A stretch of 48,892 bases of DNA from Xanthomonas cissicola (GTDB taxonomy: Bacteria; Pseudomonadota; Gammaproteobacteria; Xanthomonadales; Xanthomonadaceae): the NCBI RefSeq assembly GCF_008801575.1, contig NZ_VZPL01000034.1, positions 1 through 48,892 on the forward strand, in the 5' to 3' direction. Shown in pieces: positions 1 to 9,496 of this stretch (position 1 is its first letter; every line of letters begins with the position of its first letter). The notes beneath the pieces were generated by a model. The model saw only the letters and a list, made by a program, of their open reading frames with translations, did not search any database and was not told the origin of the DNA. Position numbers and translations under genes: made by a program.

Positions 1-76
1 AGCTCTGGCCTCGTCGCGTTTCAATCTGGAGAACTGCGCGTTCTTCTGCGCTGAGGTGAACGTAGCTCTTTGACAT
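1..76 (-). CDS. IS30-family transposase, N-terminal fragment (runs off window)
   Basis: Reading the minus strand from the ATG at 74-76 gives 25 residues beginning MSKSYVHLSAEERAVLQIET. This matches the usual opening of IS30-family transposases: a short basic leader, then an S-x-E-E-R helix that begins the N-terminal helix-turn-helix. The catalytic DDE part lies outside the window. The gene points away from the rest of the window and belongs to the element inserted into the IS5-type transposase to its right. Family assignment rests on this short N-terminus only. Confidence 0.6.
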   Translation of the reverse strand, partial: MSKSYVHLSAEERAVLQIETRRGQS

Positions 77-126
77 GCATACACCCTACTTGCTGAGAGG
101 GTGTTGCGCTTGGAAGTTGAGTCTAA
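1..126 (-). mobile_element. Left-edge fragment of an IS30-family insertion sequence
   Basis: The first 126 bases are not part of the IS5-type transposase that follows. On the minus strand they begin with TTAGACTCAACTTCCAAGCG, which looks like a terminal repeat, followed about 50 bases later by the start of an IS30-type transposase. The element continues beyond the left edge. Its right boundary is set by where the interrupted IS5-type reading frame resumes (near 127), so it could be off by a few bases because IS30-family elements make a 2-3 base target duplication. Confidence 0.65.
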
Positions 127-389
127 GCGTGCTTACGAAGGCAACGAAACCCGCCAGTTGGCGCTCGATCTTGGCTTCGTGCCGGTGGTCCCGCCGAAAT
201 CCAATCGGGTCGAGCCTTGGGAATACAACCGGGAGATGTACAAGCGGCGCAACGAAGTGGAGAGACTGTTCCGTCGCTTGAAAGGCTACCGCCGGATTTT
301 CTCGCGCTTCGAGAAGCTGGATGTCATGTTCCTTGGATTCCTCAGCTTCGTCCTAGTCGTTGATGGGCTTCGGATGTGTTAACAGGCCC
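127..389 (+). mobile_element. Right end of an IS5-family element, with terminal inverted repeat at 376-389
   Basis: The segment carries the 3' part of an IS5-type transposase gene and ends in GTGTTAACAGGCCC at 376-389. The reverse complement of this, GGGCCTGTTAACAC, opens the element at the right edge of the window (48663), so both are ends of the same IS type. The stop codon of the transposase lies inside the terminal repeat. TA follows at 390-391 and TA precedes the right-hand copy, consistent with a 2-base TA target. The element sits 13 bases beyond the stop codon of the neighbouring TonB-dependent receptor. Confidence 0.8.
128..382 (+). pseudogene. IS5-family transposase, C-terminal remnant interrupted by IS30 insertion
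   Basis: The reading frame encodes the C-terminal part of a DDE transposase. It starts at RAYEGNETRQLALDLGF, continues through a basic segment with NEVERLFRRLKGYRRIFSRF (containing the family's Y-R-E-like catalytic Glu region) and ends GLRMC. In intact members the RAYEG motif follows a LLMD-type strand carrying a catalytic aspartate. Here the upstream sequence is foreign and belongs to the IS30-like element, so the gene is split. The remnant can no longer encode an active enzyme unless the other half lies intact across the IS30 element. Confidence 0.75.
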
Positions 390-402
390 TAGGACAGCGC
401 GC

Positions 403-3201
403 TCAGAAGCGCTGCGTGTATTGCAGGTAGCTGTAGCGTCCCGGGATGGCATAGGCCGAATCGAACGAGTTGGCCGAGGCGCTGAGCGCGACCGGCGGGT
501 CGCGGTCGAAGACGTTGTTCAGACCCAACCGCACGGTCGCATTCCATGGAAGTTGGTAAGACACCTGCATGTCGTTGAACGCGGTCGCCGCAACGTGGCG
601 ATAGTTTCCGTTGTCGTCCAGTTCCGAATCGTAGTCCTTCATGCCCGAGTAGTAACGCACGGCCCAGTTGGCGGCCAGATTGCCGTAGCTCCAGTCCAGG
701 GTCAGCGTGCCGCGGGTGCGCCAGTTCGGGTTATTGGTGTGGTAGATGCCGTTGTAGCTTTCCCACGCGGAATTGTCGTCCTGCTTCTGCTCGTTGACCG
801 CCACGTAGGTCGAATCCAGCGTGAGCATGAACTGGCCGATTGCGGTCTGCGGCAGTTTGTAACGCGCAGTGAAATCGTAGCCTTGCATGCGTTGCTCGCC
901 GACATTCACCGGCTGGATCACCAGGCCGGTGATGGCGCCCGTCGCATCGCGGGTCACCAGATCGCAGAACGCCGAGACGTTGAACTGGTAACACTGCGAC
1001 AGGATCTGATTGGCGCTGAATTCGGTGATGGCGTCGGTGATTTCGATCTTCCACCAGTCCAGCGACACGTCCAGGCCTTGCACCGAGGCCGGGCTGTAGA
1101 CAAAACCAAGCGTGGTGTTCTTGGATTTTTCCGGTTGCAGATTGGCGTTGCTGGTGTAGGTGAACGGATAGATGGTCTGGCCGGAGTTGCCGCTGGCGCT
1201 GTTGTATTCGGCAACGTAATTGGCAGGCACGCCGCGGGCTGCGCATGTGGCCGCGATCGCGCTGGTGTAGGAGGTGCTATTGGTCGAGCAGGGATCGGAA
1301 TGGGTATCGAAGCTGTCCGATGCGCCCAGATACAGATCTTCGATCGATGGCGCGCGGAAACCGGTCGCGTAATTGCCGCGAATCAATAGGTCGGCGACCG
1401 GCTTCCACTTGAAGCCGAACTTGCTATTGGTGGTGCTGCCGAAGGTGTTGTAGTCCGAATAACGCACTGCTGCGCTCAATTCCAGCAACTGCGCACCGGG
1501 CACATCCTTCAGCAGTGGGATGGCCACTTCGGTGTAGTAGTCGTTGAGCGTGTACGAGCCAGAGGTGGGCGTGAACGAATTGCCCGAGGTATAGCCGGCC
1601 GAGATCAAGGCGTCCGGCGAGGAGAATCCGCTTTCCTCGCGGTGTTCGACACCGGCAGCAAAACTCATCCAGCCGGCGGGCAGCTCGAACAGATCGCCGG
1701 TGAGGTTGGCGGTGAAGCTGCTGTTTTTGTATTGATATGTGTTGTGCGCAGTGAACAGGATGTAGTCCAGCATTTCCTGGGTCACGCCACCGGCCGGCGA
1801 CAAGGGGTTAAACGGTACGCAGCCGGCAATGACGGCGCCGCCGCTGTCCAGGCACGCCAGGGTGCCATTGACGATGCCGGATGCACCGAGTGCATTGCTC
1901 AGGTTGAGCAGATTGACATCGCCATACTGGGTTTCGGTCTGGTCGGTCTGGTTGTGCGCAAAGCCCACATCCCAACTGAACTGCCGGTCGGCGAACTGGA
2001 AGTCGCCTTCCAGCCCGGTGTACACGTGCGAGGTCTTGACGTCCTGCTGGTAGGTGCGTGCGAATTCGGTCAGGCGGTGCGACCAGCCCACATCGCGCCC
2101 GTCGCCGCCGTAGGCGGTGTTGTACGGGTTGTAGTAGCTGTCGCCGCTCAACAGGATGCCGGTGTTGACGGAAGCCAGCGGAAAGCCGGCCAGTTGCTGC
2201 GACGACTGGCGGCGGTTATACAGTCCATCGAACTTGAAGCGCACGTTGTCGGTGAGTGCGTAATTGCCCTGCACGTACAACGCGTCGCGCTTCTGTGGCG
2301 TGACCAGGTAATTGTCCTTAGCGTAGTTGTAGCCATATTCGGATGTGTTGAAGGCGGTGTACTGGTCCAGGGCGTAGCGCGGATACCTGCTGTCGCCGCT
2401 CGCGGTAGCGCTGTCGGGCAACACCGTCCAGGCGCCGCTGGTGCCATTTGCACGGAGGCGGCCGCTTGCCGAGTAGCTGCTGTAGGCCGACGAGCCCGCG
2501 CCGTACACTGGCTCGGCCGAGATCTCCCGGTCGCCCGCCATCACCGCATCTTCCTTGACGCTGGACAAGCCGATGACCAGATTGCCGCGCTCGCTGGTGG
2601 CGCCCACGGTGGCGTCGAAGGAGGTGCGCTGACCGTCGCCCTGGCCGTACTGGCCAACGTAGGCGTTGACTTCGGCCCCATCGAAATTGGTGCGGGTAAT
2701 GATGTTGACCACGCCCGCGATGGCATCGGAGCCATAGATCGACGAGGCGCCATCCTTGAGGACTTCCACGCGCTCCACGATGGCCGAGGGAATGGTGTTC
2801 AGGTCCACCGAGCCGGACAGGCCCGAGACCCACCGCCGGCCATTGACCAGCACCAGCGTGCGTGAGGCGCCCAGGTTGCGCAGGCTCACCGTGGCCGAGC
2901 CGTCGCCGCCGTTGTTGACGGTGGTGTTCATCGTCGCACCGTTGGAGGGGATGCGCTTGAGGACATCGGCAACCGAGGTCAGGCCCTGCTTTTCGATGTC
3001 CTGGCGCGTGAGTACCAGCACCGGTTGCGAATTTTCAACATCGACCGAGCGGATGCGCGAACCGGTGACTTCGATCTTGTCCAGGTTGGTCGGATTCTTC
3101 TCGGTCTGTTCCTGGGCGATGGCGCTCGTGCTGACGCACAGGCTGATGGCGATCGCGAGCGAACCCCGACGCATCGTCGGGTGGAGCGTTGTCATAGTCA
3201 T
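403..3201 (-). CDS. TonB-dependent outer-membrane receptor (paralogue of the one at 9497-12340)
   Basis: The 932-residue product is a TonB-dependent active transporter of the outer membrane. The N-terminus has a signal peptide ending near SAIAQEQ, then a TonB-box-like stretch (DKIEVTG), a plug domain with the marker pattern LRNLGASRTLVLVNGRR and VEVLKDGASSIYGSDAIAGV, and a large beta-barrel ending in the terminal aromatic signature YTQRF. An upstream GTG/ATG would extend the protein by 29 basic residues; I chose the ATG at 3201 (next ATG at 3195) because the signal peptide follows directly. Its closest relative in the window is the receptor at 9497-12340, with the same plug motifs and C-terminus. 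Substrate is unknown. It is divergent from thiC, and an IS5-type element lies 13 bases past its stop. Confidence 0.9.
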   Translation of the reverse strand: MTMTTLHPTMRRGSLAIAISLCVSTSAIAQEQTEKNPTNLDKIEVTGSRIRSVDVENSQPVLVLTRQDIEKQGLTSVADVLKRIPSNGATMNTTVNNGGDGSATVSLRNLGASRTLVLVNGRRWVSGLSGSVDLNTIPSAIVERVEVLKDGASSIYGSDAIAGVVNIITRTNFDGAEVNAYVGQYGQGDGQRTSFDATVGATSERGNLVIGLSSVKEDAVMAGDREISAEPVYGAGSSAYSSYSASGRLRANGTSGAWTVLPDSATASGDSRYPRYALDQYTAFNTSEYGYNYAKDNYLVTPQKRDALYVQGNYALTDNVRFKFDGLYNRRQSSQQLAGFPLASVNTGILLSGDSYYNPYNTAYGGDGRDVGWSHRLTEFARTYQQDVKTSHVYTGLEGDFQFADRQFSWDVGFAHNQTDQTETQYGDVNLLNLSNALGASGIVNGTLACLDSGGAVIAGCVPFNPLSPAGGVTQEMLDYILFTAHNTYQYKNSSFTANLTGDLFELPAGWMSFAAGVEHREESGFSSPDALISAGYTSGNSFTPTSGSYTLNDYYTEVAIPLLKDVPGAQLLELSAAVRYSDYNTFGSTTNSKFGFKWKPVADLLIRGNYATGFRAPSIEDLYLGASDSFDTHSDPCSTNSTSYTSAIAATCAARGVPANYVAEYNSASGNSGQTIYPFTYTSNANLQPEKSKNTTLGFVYSPASVQGLDVSLDWWKIEITDAITEFSANQILSQCYQFNVSAFCDLVTRDATGAITGLVIQPVNVGEQRMQGYDFTARYKLPQTAIGQFMLTLDSTYVAVNEQKQDDNSAWESYNGIYHTNNPNWRTRGTLTLDWSYGNLAANWAVRYYSGMKDYDSELDDNGNYRHVAATAFNDMQVSYQLPWNATVRLGLNNVFDRDPPVALSASANSFDSAYAIPGRYSYLQYTQRF

Positions 3202-3611
3202 ATGTACGGCGGTTCCCGGTAGAGGAGGAGCGACAGCGCGATCCCCGTGAATGACACCTGCATGCGTGCGGTGTCTTCGGCACGCCACGCAGGCTTAGCG
3301 GGAATTTAACGAGCGGGTTTCGCCGCCGTTTTTCGCCAATCCGCGCCTTGTTGCATCGCGACGCGCGCAATGCATCGGCGCGCCATGCAATGCCTGGGCA
3401 GCGCTGGACGTGTGCTGCAGCGACGTGAGATGACCTGCGCGGACATATGTCGCCGCCGAGCGCGACCACCTTGCTGCACGCAACATCGGGCCAGTGCGGT
3501 CGCTGCATCAGTGCGGTATGCCCAGGGGGTTTAGCTCGACGCCGTGCGCGCTGCGGTATCTCGCGACGTTTGTTTAGCTGCGCTGGGTGCGATGTGGTTT
3601 AATCGCCGCCG
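3202..3611. other. Divergent intergenic region between the receptor gene and the thiC leader
   Basis: About 400 bases separate the receptor start from the TPP riboswitch. It must hold promoters for both directions, but I see no strong consensus boxes, no gene with a plausible ribosome-binding site, and no repeat. Confidence 0.5.
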
Positions 3612-5672
<2,061 letters not shown>

Positions 5673-5837
5673 CGCGTGACATGGCAGCGCTTCACAGATC
5701 GTATGTAGCGCCTGCTTAGGAAAAATTCAGTTTTATATCGAATAGATTGCAGCGCGGTTCGCAAGTGCCGCGCTACGACCGGGTTGCAAGCGATTCCAGT
5801 AGATAAGGGTTTAGGCTGATTTAGCTGAATCGCAGAT

Positions 5838-5868
5838 AAAAAAATCGCGCCAGAAGGCGCGAAGGGTA
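5838..5868 (-). terminator. Intrinsic terminator on the minus strand
   Basis: On the minus strand the sequence reads CGCGCC-TTCT-GGCGCG followed by ATTTTTTT. That is a GC-rich stem with a tetraloop and a long T-run, a textbook rho-independent terminator. It points leftwards toward the end of thiC, so it ends a minus-strand transcript that starts somewhere around 5900-6000. On the plus strand there is no T-run, so it is less likely to serve thiC. Confidence 0.7.
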
Positions 5869-5876
5869 CGTCGTCA

Positions 5877-5945
5877 TTATTCGAATTCGTCGGCGAGAGA
5901 GAGAGAGCCTGACGCTGCCGCCTGTCGTAGGAAGCAACGGGGCAT
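5877..5945 (-). CDS. Possible 22-residue small protein upstream of a terminator
   Basis: An ATG at 5945 opens a 22-codon frame (MPRCFLRQAAASGSLSLADE, then FE, stop) that ends nine bases before the hairpin terminator at 5838-5868. The short transcript with its own terminator suggests either a small mRNA or a small RNA. No clear Shine-Dalgarno sequence precedes the ATG, and I do not recognise the peptide. It overlaps the likely promoter region of the plus-strand regulator gene. Coding status is very uncertain. Confidence 0.25.
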   Translation of the reverse strand: MPRCFLRQAAASGSLSLADEFE

Positions 5946-6071
5946 AGCGTAAAATTTGCACCAAATGGATGCATGACACAGTTGGTCGTCGTCCTTTGCC
6001 GAATTTGGCGTTTCGCGAAAAGCGCGGGGCGCTCTTTGTTGTTCTTGCATGCCGACGCGTGTTTTTTGCCG

Positions 6072-8444
6072 ATGAGTGTTCCTCCCGTCATTGCAATGCC
6101 ATCGGGCCGGCTACGGGTCGGCCAGTGCGTGGTCGACGTTGCCTCGCGCGAGGTGCACGCACCTGGCGCAAAGCGTCCGCTGCGGCTGGCGCCCAAATCC
6201 CTGGCGGTGTTGCTGACCCTGGCGCGGCAGCCGGGCCAGGTGGTCACGCGCGAGCAACTGCTGGCCGAGGTTTGGCCCGATACCTTGCCGACCAACGATG
6301 TGGTGACCCAGGCGGTCACGCAGCTGCGCAAGGCGTTTGCCAGCCACGGCGGGCAGCGCTCGGAGCACATCGAGACCATCGCCAAGACCGGGTATCGCTT
6401 GATGGCGGCGGTCGTGTGGGAAGCGCATGCACCTGCATCGGCAACGCTGCCGGATGAGGCACCTGATTCGGATGCGTTCGAGCCGGCTCAGCCACACGCA
6501 GGCGTGGCGTCCGTCCCCGCGCAGTCCGATGCACCACCCATCCGCGCCGCGCGTGCCCAGCCTGTGGCGCCCGTCGCTGCGGAACCGGCCGCTTCGACGC
6601 CGGCCGCGCCGCGGCAACGGCGCTCGATGGCGCTGGCAGTCGCCTGCGTGGCGTTGCTGGTCGTGCTGGGGCTTGCGGTATGGACCTCATGGCGACGTGC
6701 CCCAGCGCCTGAAGCCGCGCAAGGGCCTGCGGTCTTGGGCAGCCCCAAGCGGCCGTATCAGGTGATTACCGCAGGCGGTGGCTTCGATCTCACGCCAAGC
6801 CTGTCGCCCGATGGCGCGATGGTGGCGTACGCCTCATTGACCGGCGATCGTGCCGGCACCTCGATCCTGGTCAAGACCACCGACAACGCCTATCCGCGGG
6901 TACTGGAGACGCCTGGACCCGGCGTTTCCGATCGTTTGCCGGCGTGGTCGCCGGATGGCCGCCAGATCGCGTTTTCCAGGCAGGGGCCCGATGGGAGCTG
7001 CCGGATCATGATCGCTGCGGCCACCGGGCCGGCGGCCTCGCGCGAGCTCGTGCGGTGCGATGGTGCCGACATGCTGAGTTTCAGCTGGTCGCCGGATGGG
7101 CGCGCGCTGGTATTTGGCAGCATGACCGGCACGCGCGGCGCGGCCCGCATGCGTCGCCTGGATCTGGCAACCAGGCAGTGGCAGGCGCTGGACTACCCGG
7201 CGCAGGCGGGTGATTTCGATTACGCGCCGCGGTATTCGCCCGATGGGAATTGGATTGTCTTTCTGCGTAATCCGCAGCTCGGGGACCTGTGGCGGATTCC
7301 GGCCGAAGGCGGCGTTGCCGAACGGCTCACCCATGACAACGCCGATATCCGTGGATGGAGTTGGCTGCCCGACGGCAGCGGTTTGATCTTCGGGCGTCGC
7401 GTGGACAGCGAGGCGCGGCTGTATCGTCTCGATCTGCGAGACCACAGCTTGCACGATGTGGGCGTGGACGATGCGCAGGCACCGGACGTGGCGCACGGCC
7501 ATCTGGTGTTCGTGCAACGCAAGCCGCAATTCGGCGTCTACCAGGTCATTGGCGACACGATGAACGGCGGCTACATTCGACGCCGCCTGTTTCCATCCAG
7601 CGGGCGCGACGATCAGCCGATGATCGCGCCGGACGGGCGCCAGCTGATCTTTGCATCCAATCGATCCGGTGCGTACGGGCTGTGGTGGGGCGATGTCAGC
7701 AAGCCCGGCTCGGTGCGCTTGATCGAAGGGCTGCGCCCGGATTCTCGCCAGGCCGCCGACTGGTCAGCCGATTCGCAACGCGTGCTGGTCAGCGGCAGCG
7801 ATGCAGCCGGGCATGCCGCGTTGTTCGAAGTGACCCCCGGTAGCGGCCAGGTGGTGCGACTGCCTGTGCCGCAGCCGCGCCCGCTGCAGGCGATCAATCT
7901 TCCCGACCCCCACCGGTTGCTGGTGCTTGCTGCTGCCGACGACGGGCATACCTTCGCAACGCTGTACGACCGGCGCAGCAGCCCATGGCGCGCGCTGGCA
8001 ACGCTGCAGGACGTTTCGCAACTACGCCTGGACCGCGTCAGCGGACAGGTGTTGCTGACTCGTCTCAGCGGCGGCGGTGTCTGGCAGGTCGCTCCGTCGC
8101 TGGCGGCCGATACCTTGCATGCCGTCGATCCGCAGCAGCCGTCGCGCTGGCGGTATCGCAGTTGGGCGCCGGGCGTGAATGGCCAGCTGCATTACCTGTC
8201 GTCGACCGACAGTTGCGCTGCCTACGATAGCGAGCTGCGCAGCGGTCGCGGCCAGTGTCTGGATGCGGTCAAGTTCACCACCATCAACGGTTTCAGCCTG
8301 AACCAGCATGACGGGACGCTCTATGTGTCGCTGGCCGAAGAAGATGGCAGCGCTATTGCGTACATGGCGCTGCCGCAGCATTCCGTGGCGCCTGTTGGCG
8401 TCATTGCTAACTTATTGTCGGTATTGAGAAAAATCACCTCGTAA
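6072..8444 (+). CDS. Winged-helix regulator with TM helix and TolB-like beta-propeller (CadC/PsdR-type one-component regulator)
   Basis: The 790-residue protein combines an N-terminal OmpR/PhoB-type winged helix (about residues 10-110: LAPKSLAVLLTLARQPGQVV, NDVVTQAVTQLRKAF, IETIAKTGYRL), a proline/alanine-rich linker, one transmembrane segment (about 176-198) and a periplasmic beta-propeller. The propeller has PD40-type repeats, for example LSPDGAMVAYAS, WSPDGRQIAFSR, WSPDGRALVFGS, YSPDGNWIVFLR and IAPDGRQLIFAS. This architecture resembles CadC, a membrane-bound DNA-binding protein that senses a periplasmic signal without a kinase. The track start at 5973 gives a longer N-terminus; I prefer ATG 6072, just before the winged helix, though the ribosome-binding site is weak at both. 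The next genes are an AraC regulator and a TonB-dependent receptor, plausible targets. Confidence 0.85.
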   Translation: MSVPPVIAMPSGRLRVGQCVVDVASREVHAPGAKRPLRLAPKSLAVLLTLARQPGQVVTREQLLAEVWPDTLPTNDVVTQAVTQLRKAFASHGGQRSEHIETIAKTGYRLMAAVVWEAHAPASATLPDEAPDSDAFEPAQPHAGVASVPAQSDAPPIRAARAQPVAPVAAEPAASTPAAPRQRRSMALAVACVALLVVLGLAVWTSWRRAPAPEAAQGPAVLGSPKRPYQVITAGGGFDLTPSLSPDGAMVAYASLTGDRAGTSILVKTTDNAYPRVLETPGPGVSDRLPAWSPDGRQIAFSRQGPDGSCRIMIAAATGPAASRELVRCDGADMLSFSWSPDGRALVFGSMTGTRGAARMRRLDLATRQWQALDYPAQAGDFDYAPRYSPDGNWIVFLRNPQLGDLWRIPAEGGVAERLTHDNADIRGWSWLPDGSGLIFGRRVDSEARLYRLDLRDHSLHDVGVDDAQAPDVAHGHLVFVQRKPQFGVYQVIGDTMNGGYIRRRLFPSSGRDDQPMIAPDGRQLIFASNRSGAYGLWWGDVSKPGSVRLIEGLRPDSRQAADWSADSQRVLVSGSDAAGHAALFEVTPGSGQVVRLPVPQPRPLQAINLPDPHRLLVLAAADDGHTFATLYDRRSSPWRALATLQDVSQLRLDRVSGQVLLTRLSGGGVWQVAPSLAADTLHAVDPQQPSRWRYRSWAPGVNGQLHYLSSTDSCAAYDSELRSGRGQCLDAVKFTTINGFSLNQHDGTLYVSLAEEDGSAIAYMALPQHSVAPVGVIANLLSVLRKITS

Positions 8445-8554
8445 GTTCTTCGGAAAGGCTTCGTGGCAATTTCGGCACAGTTTCGTCAAAACTTCCTGAC
8501 CGACGCCACATTCGGCAAAACACTACGCCCTCTTTTGTACAGGGGGCTGCCAAC

Positions 8555-9448
8555 ATGCAACAGGTCATCACTGCAGATCGTGGGCTCGCGCTCGCGCTGG
8601 ATAGCGCCAGCGAGTCGACATCGACCACTTGTCTGGCGGTCTCGCGGCTCGGCAGCATCCGCACCAGCGCGGCGACATTCACGTTGTGGATTCAACTGCG
8701 TGGACGCGCATGGGTGGAATCCAAGGAAGGCCGCTTTCGTCTGCGCGCCGGCGACTGGATCGCCTTCGACAAGGATTCCCATCCCACCGTGCAGGCAGAC
8801 CGCAGCGCGCTATGGGTGGGCGTCGGTCTGGATGGCGAGAGCCTGCAGTCGCTCGCTGAACTGACCGACGCCACGCTGTATCCCGGCCGTGCCCAGTTGT
8901 CGCGCGGCGATCTGCGCATCGCCTTGCGCTTGTGGCGCAATGCTGCCGCACAAAGCGGCAGTGCGTCCGCGCGGCCGTTGCTGTTGCACCTGGCCGCGAT
9001 GCAGCGCGATTTCATTGCGCAGGAACAGCGTTGCCCGGGCCGCTCGCGCAGCCGTCGGCGTCAGGTGTTCGGGCGCATGCAGCGTGCGCGGCTGTACCTG
9101 GAAGGCAACAGCGACCGCGTGGTGCGCATCAGCGAACTGGCGCAGCTGACCAATTTTTCCAGCTGGTACGTCTCCAAGACGTTTCAGAGCTTGTACGAAG
9201 AAAGCCCGCAAGCGCTGTCGGCACGCTTGCGTCTGGAGCGTGCCTCCGATTTGTTGCGCGATACCTCGATGATGATCGGCGAGGTTGCAGCGGCAAGCGG
9301 CTTCGACAATTGCTGCAGCTTCGCGCGTGCGTTTCGTGCGCGCTTCGGTGTCTCCGCATCGCACTACCGCGACCAAACGGCAAATCCGCCAGATTCGGCA
9401 AAGCCACGTAGCGTGACGCGCAAAGCGACGGCGTTCACGCAATCGTAA
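8555..9448 (+). CDS. AraC-family transcriptional regulator
   Basis: The 297-residue product has a cupin-like N-terminal sensing region (about 10-110, with RFRLRAGDWIAFDKDSHPTV) and a C-terminal AraC DNA-binding domain with two helix-turn-helix units (about 190-270: ISELAQLTNFSSWYVSKTF and IGEVAAASGFDNCCSFARAF, followed by the typical FGVSASHYR end). A good ribosome-binding site (AGGGGG, 9-14 bases upstream) supports the ATG at 8555. It ends 48 bases before the TonB-dependent receptor at 9497 on the same strand, so it probably controls that receptor or is co-transcribed with it. The effector is not evident. Confidence 0.9.
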   Translation: MQQVITADRGLALALDSASESTSTTCLAVSRLGSIRTSAATFTLWIQLRGRAWVESKEGRFRLRAGDWIAFDKDSHPTVQADRSALWVGVGLDGESLQSLAELTDATLYPGRAQLSRGDLRIALRLWRNAAAQSGSASARPLLLHLAAMQRDFIAQEQRCPGRSRSRRRQVFGRMQRARLYLEGNSDRVVRISELAQLTNFSSWYVSKTFQSLYEESPQALSARLRLERASDLLRDTSMMIGEVAAASGFDNCCSFARAFRARFGVSASHYRDQTANPPDSAKPRSVTRKATAFTQS

Positions 9449-9496
9449 TTTGCACAGGGGCGCTTAACGCGCCACTAACGAACCCTGGAGAGATTG

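Larger units (their letters stand above)
5673..6071. other. Intergenic region between thiC and the TolB-like regulator
   Basis: This 400-base stretch is less GC-rich than its surroundings. It contains a minus-strand terminator hairpin (5838-5868), a possible 22-codon minus-strand reading frame just upstream of it, and a (GA)n-type run near 5901-5912. I see no further gene. Confidence 0.5.

Noticed and set aside
1642..2865. 407-codon plus-strand frame inside the left receptor gene
   Set aside because: Antisense shadow of the receptor; no domain and composition of a reverse-strand artefact.
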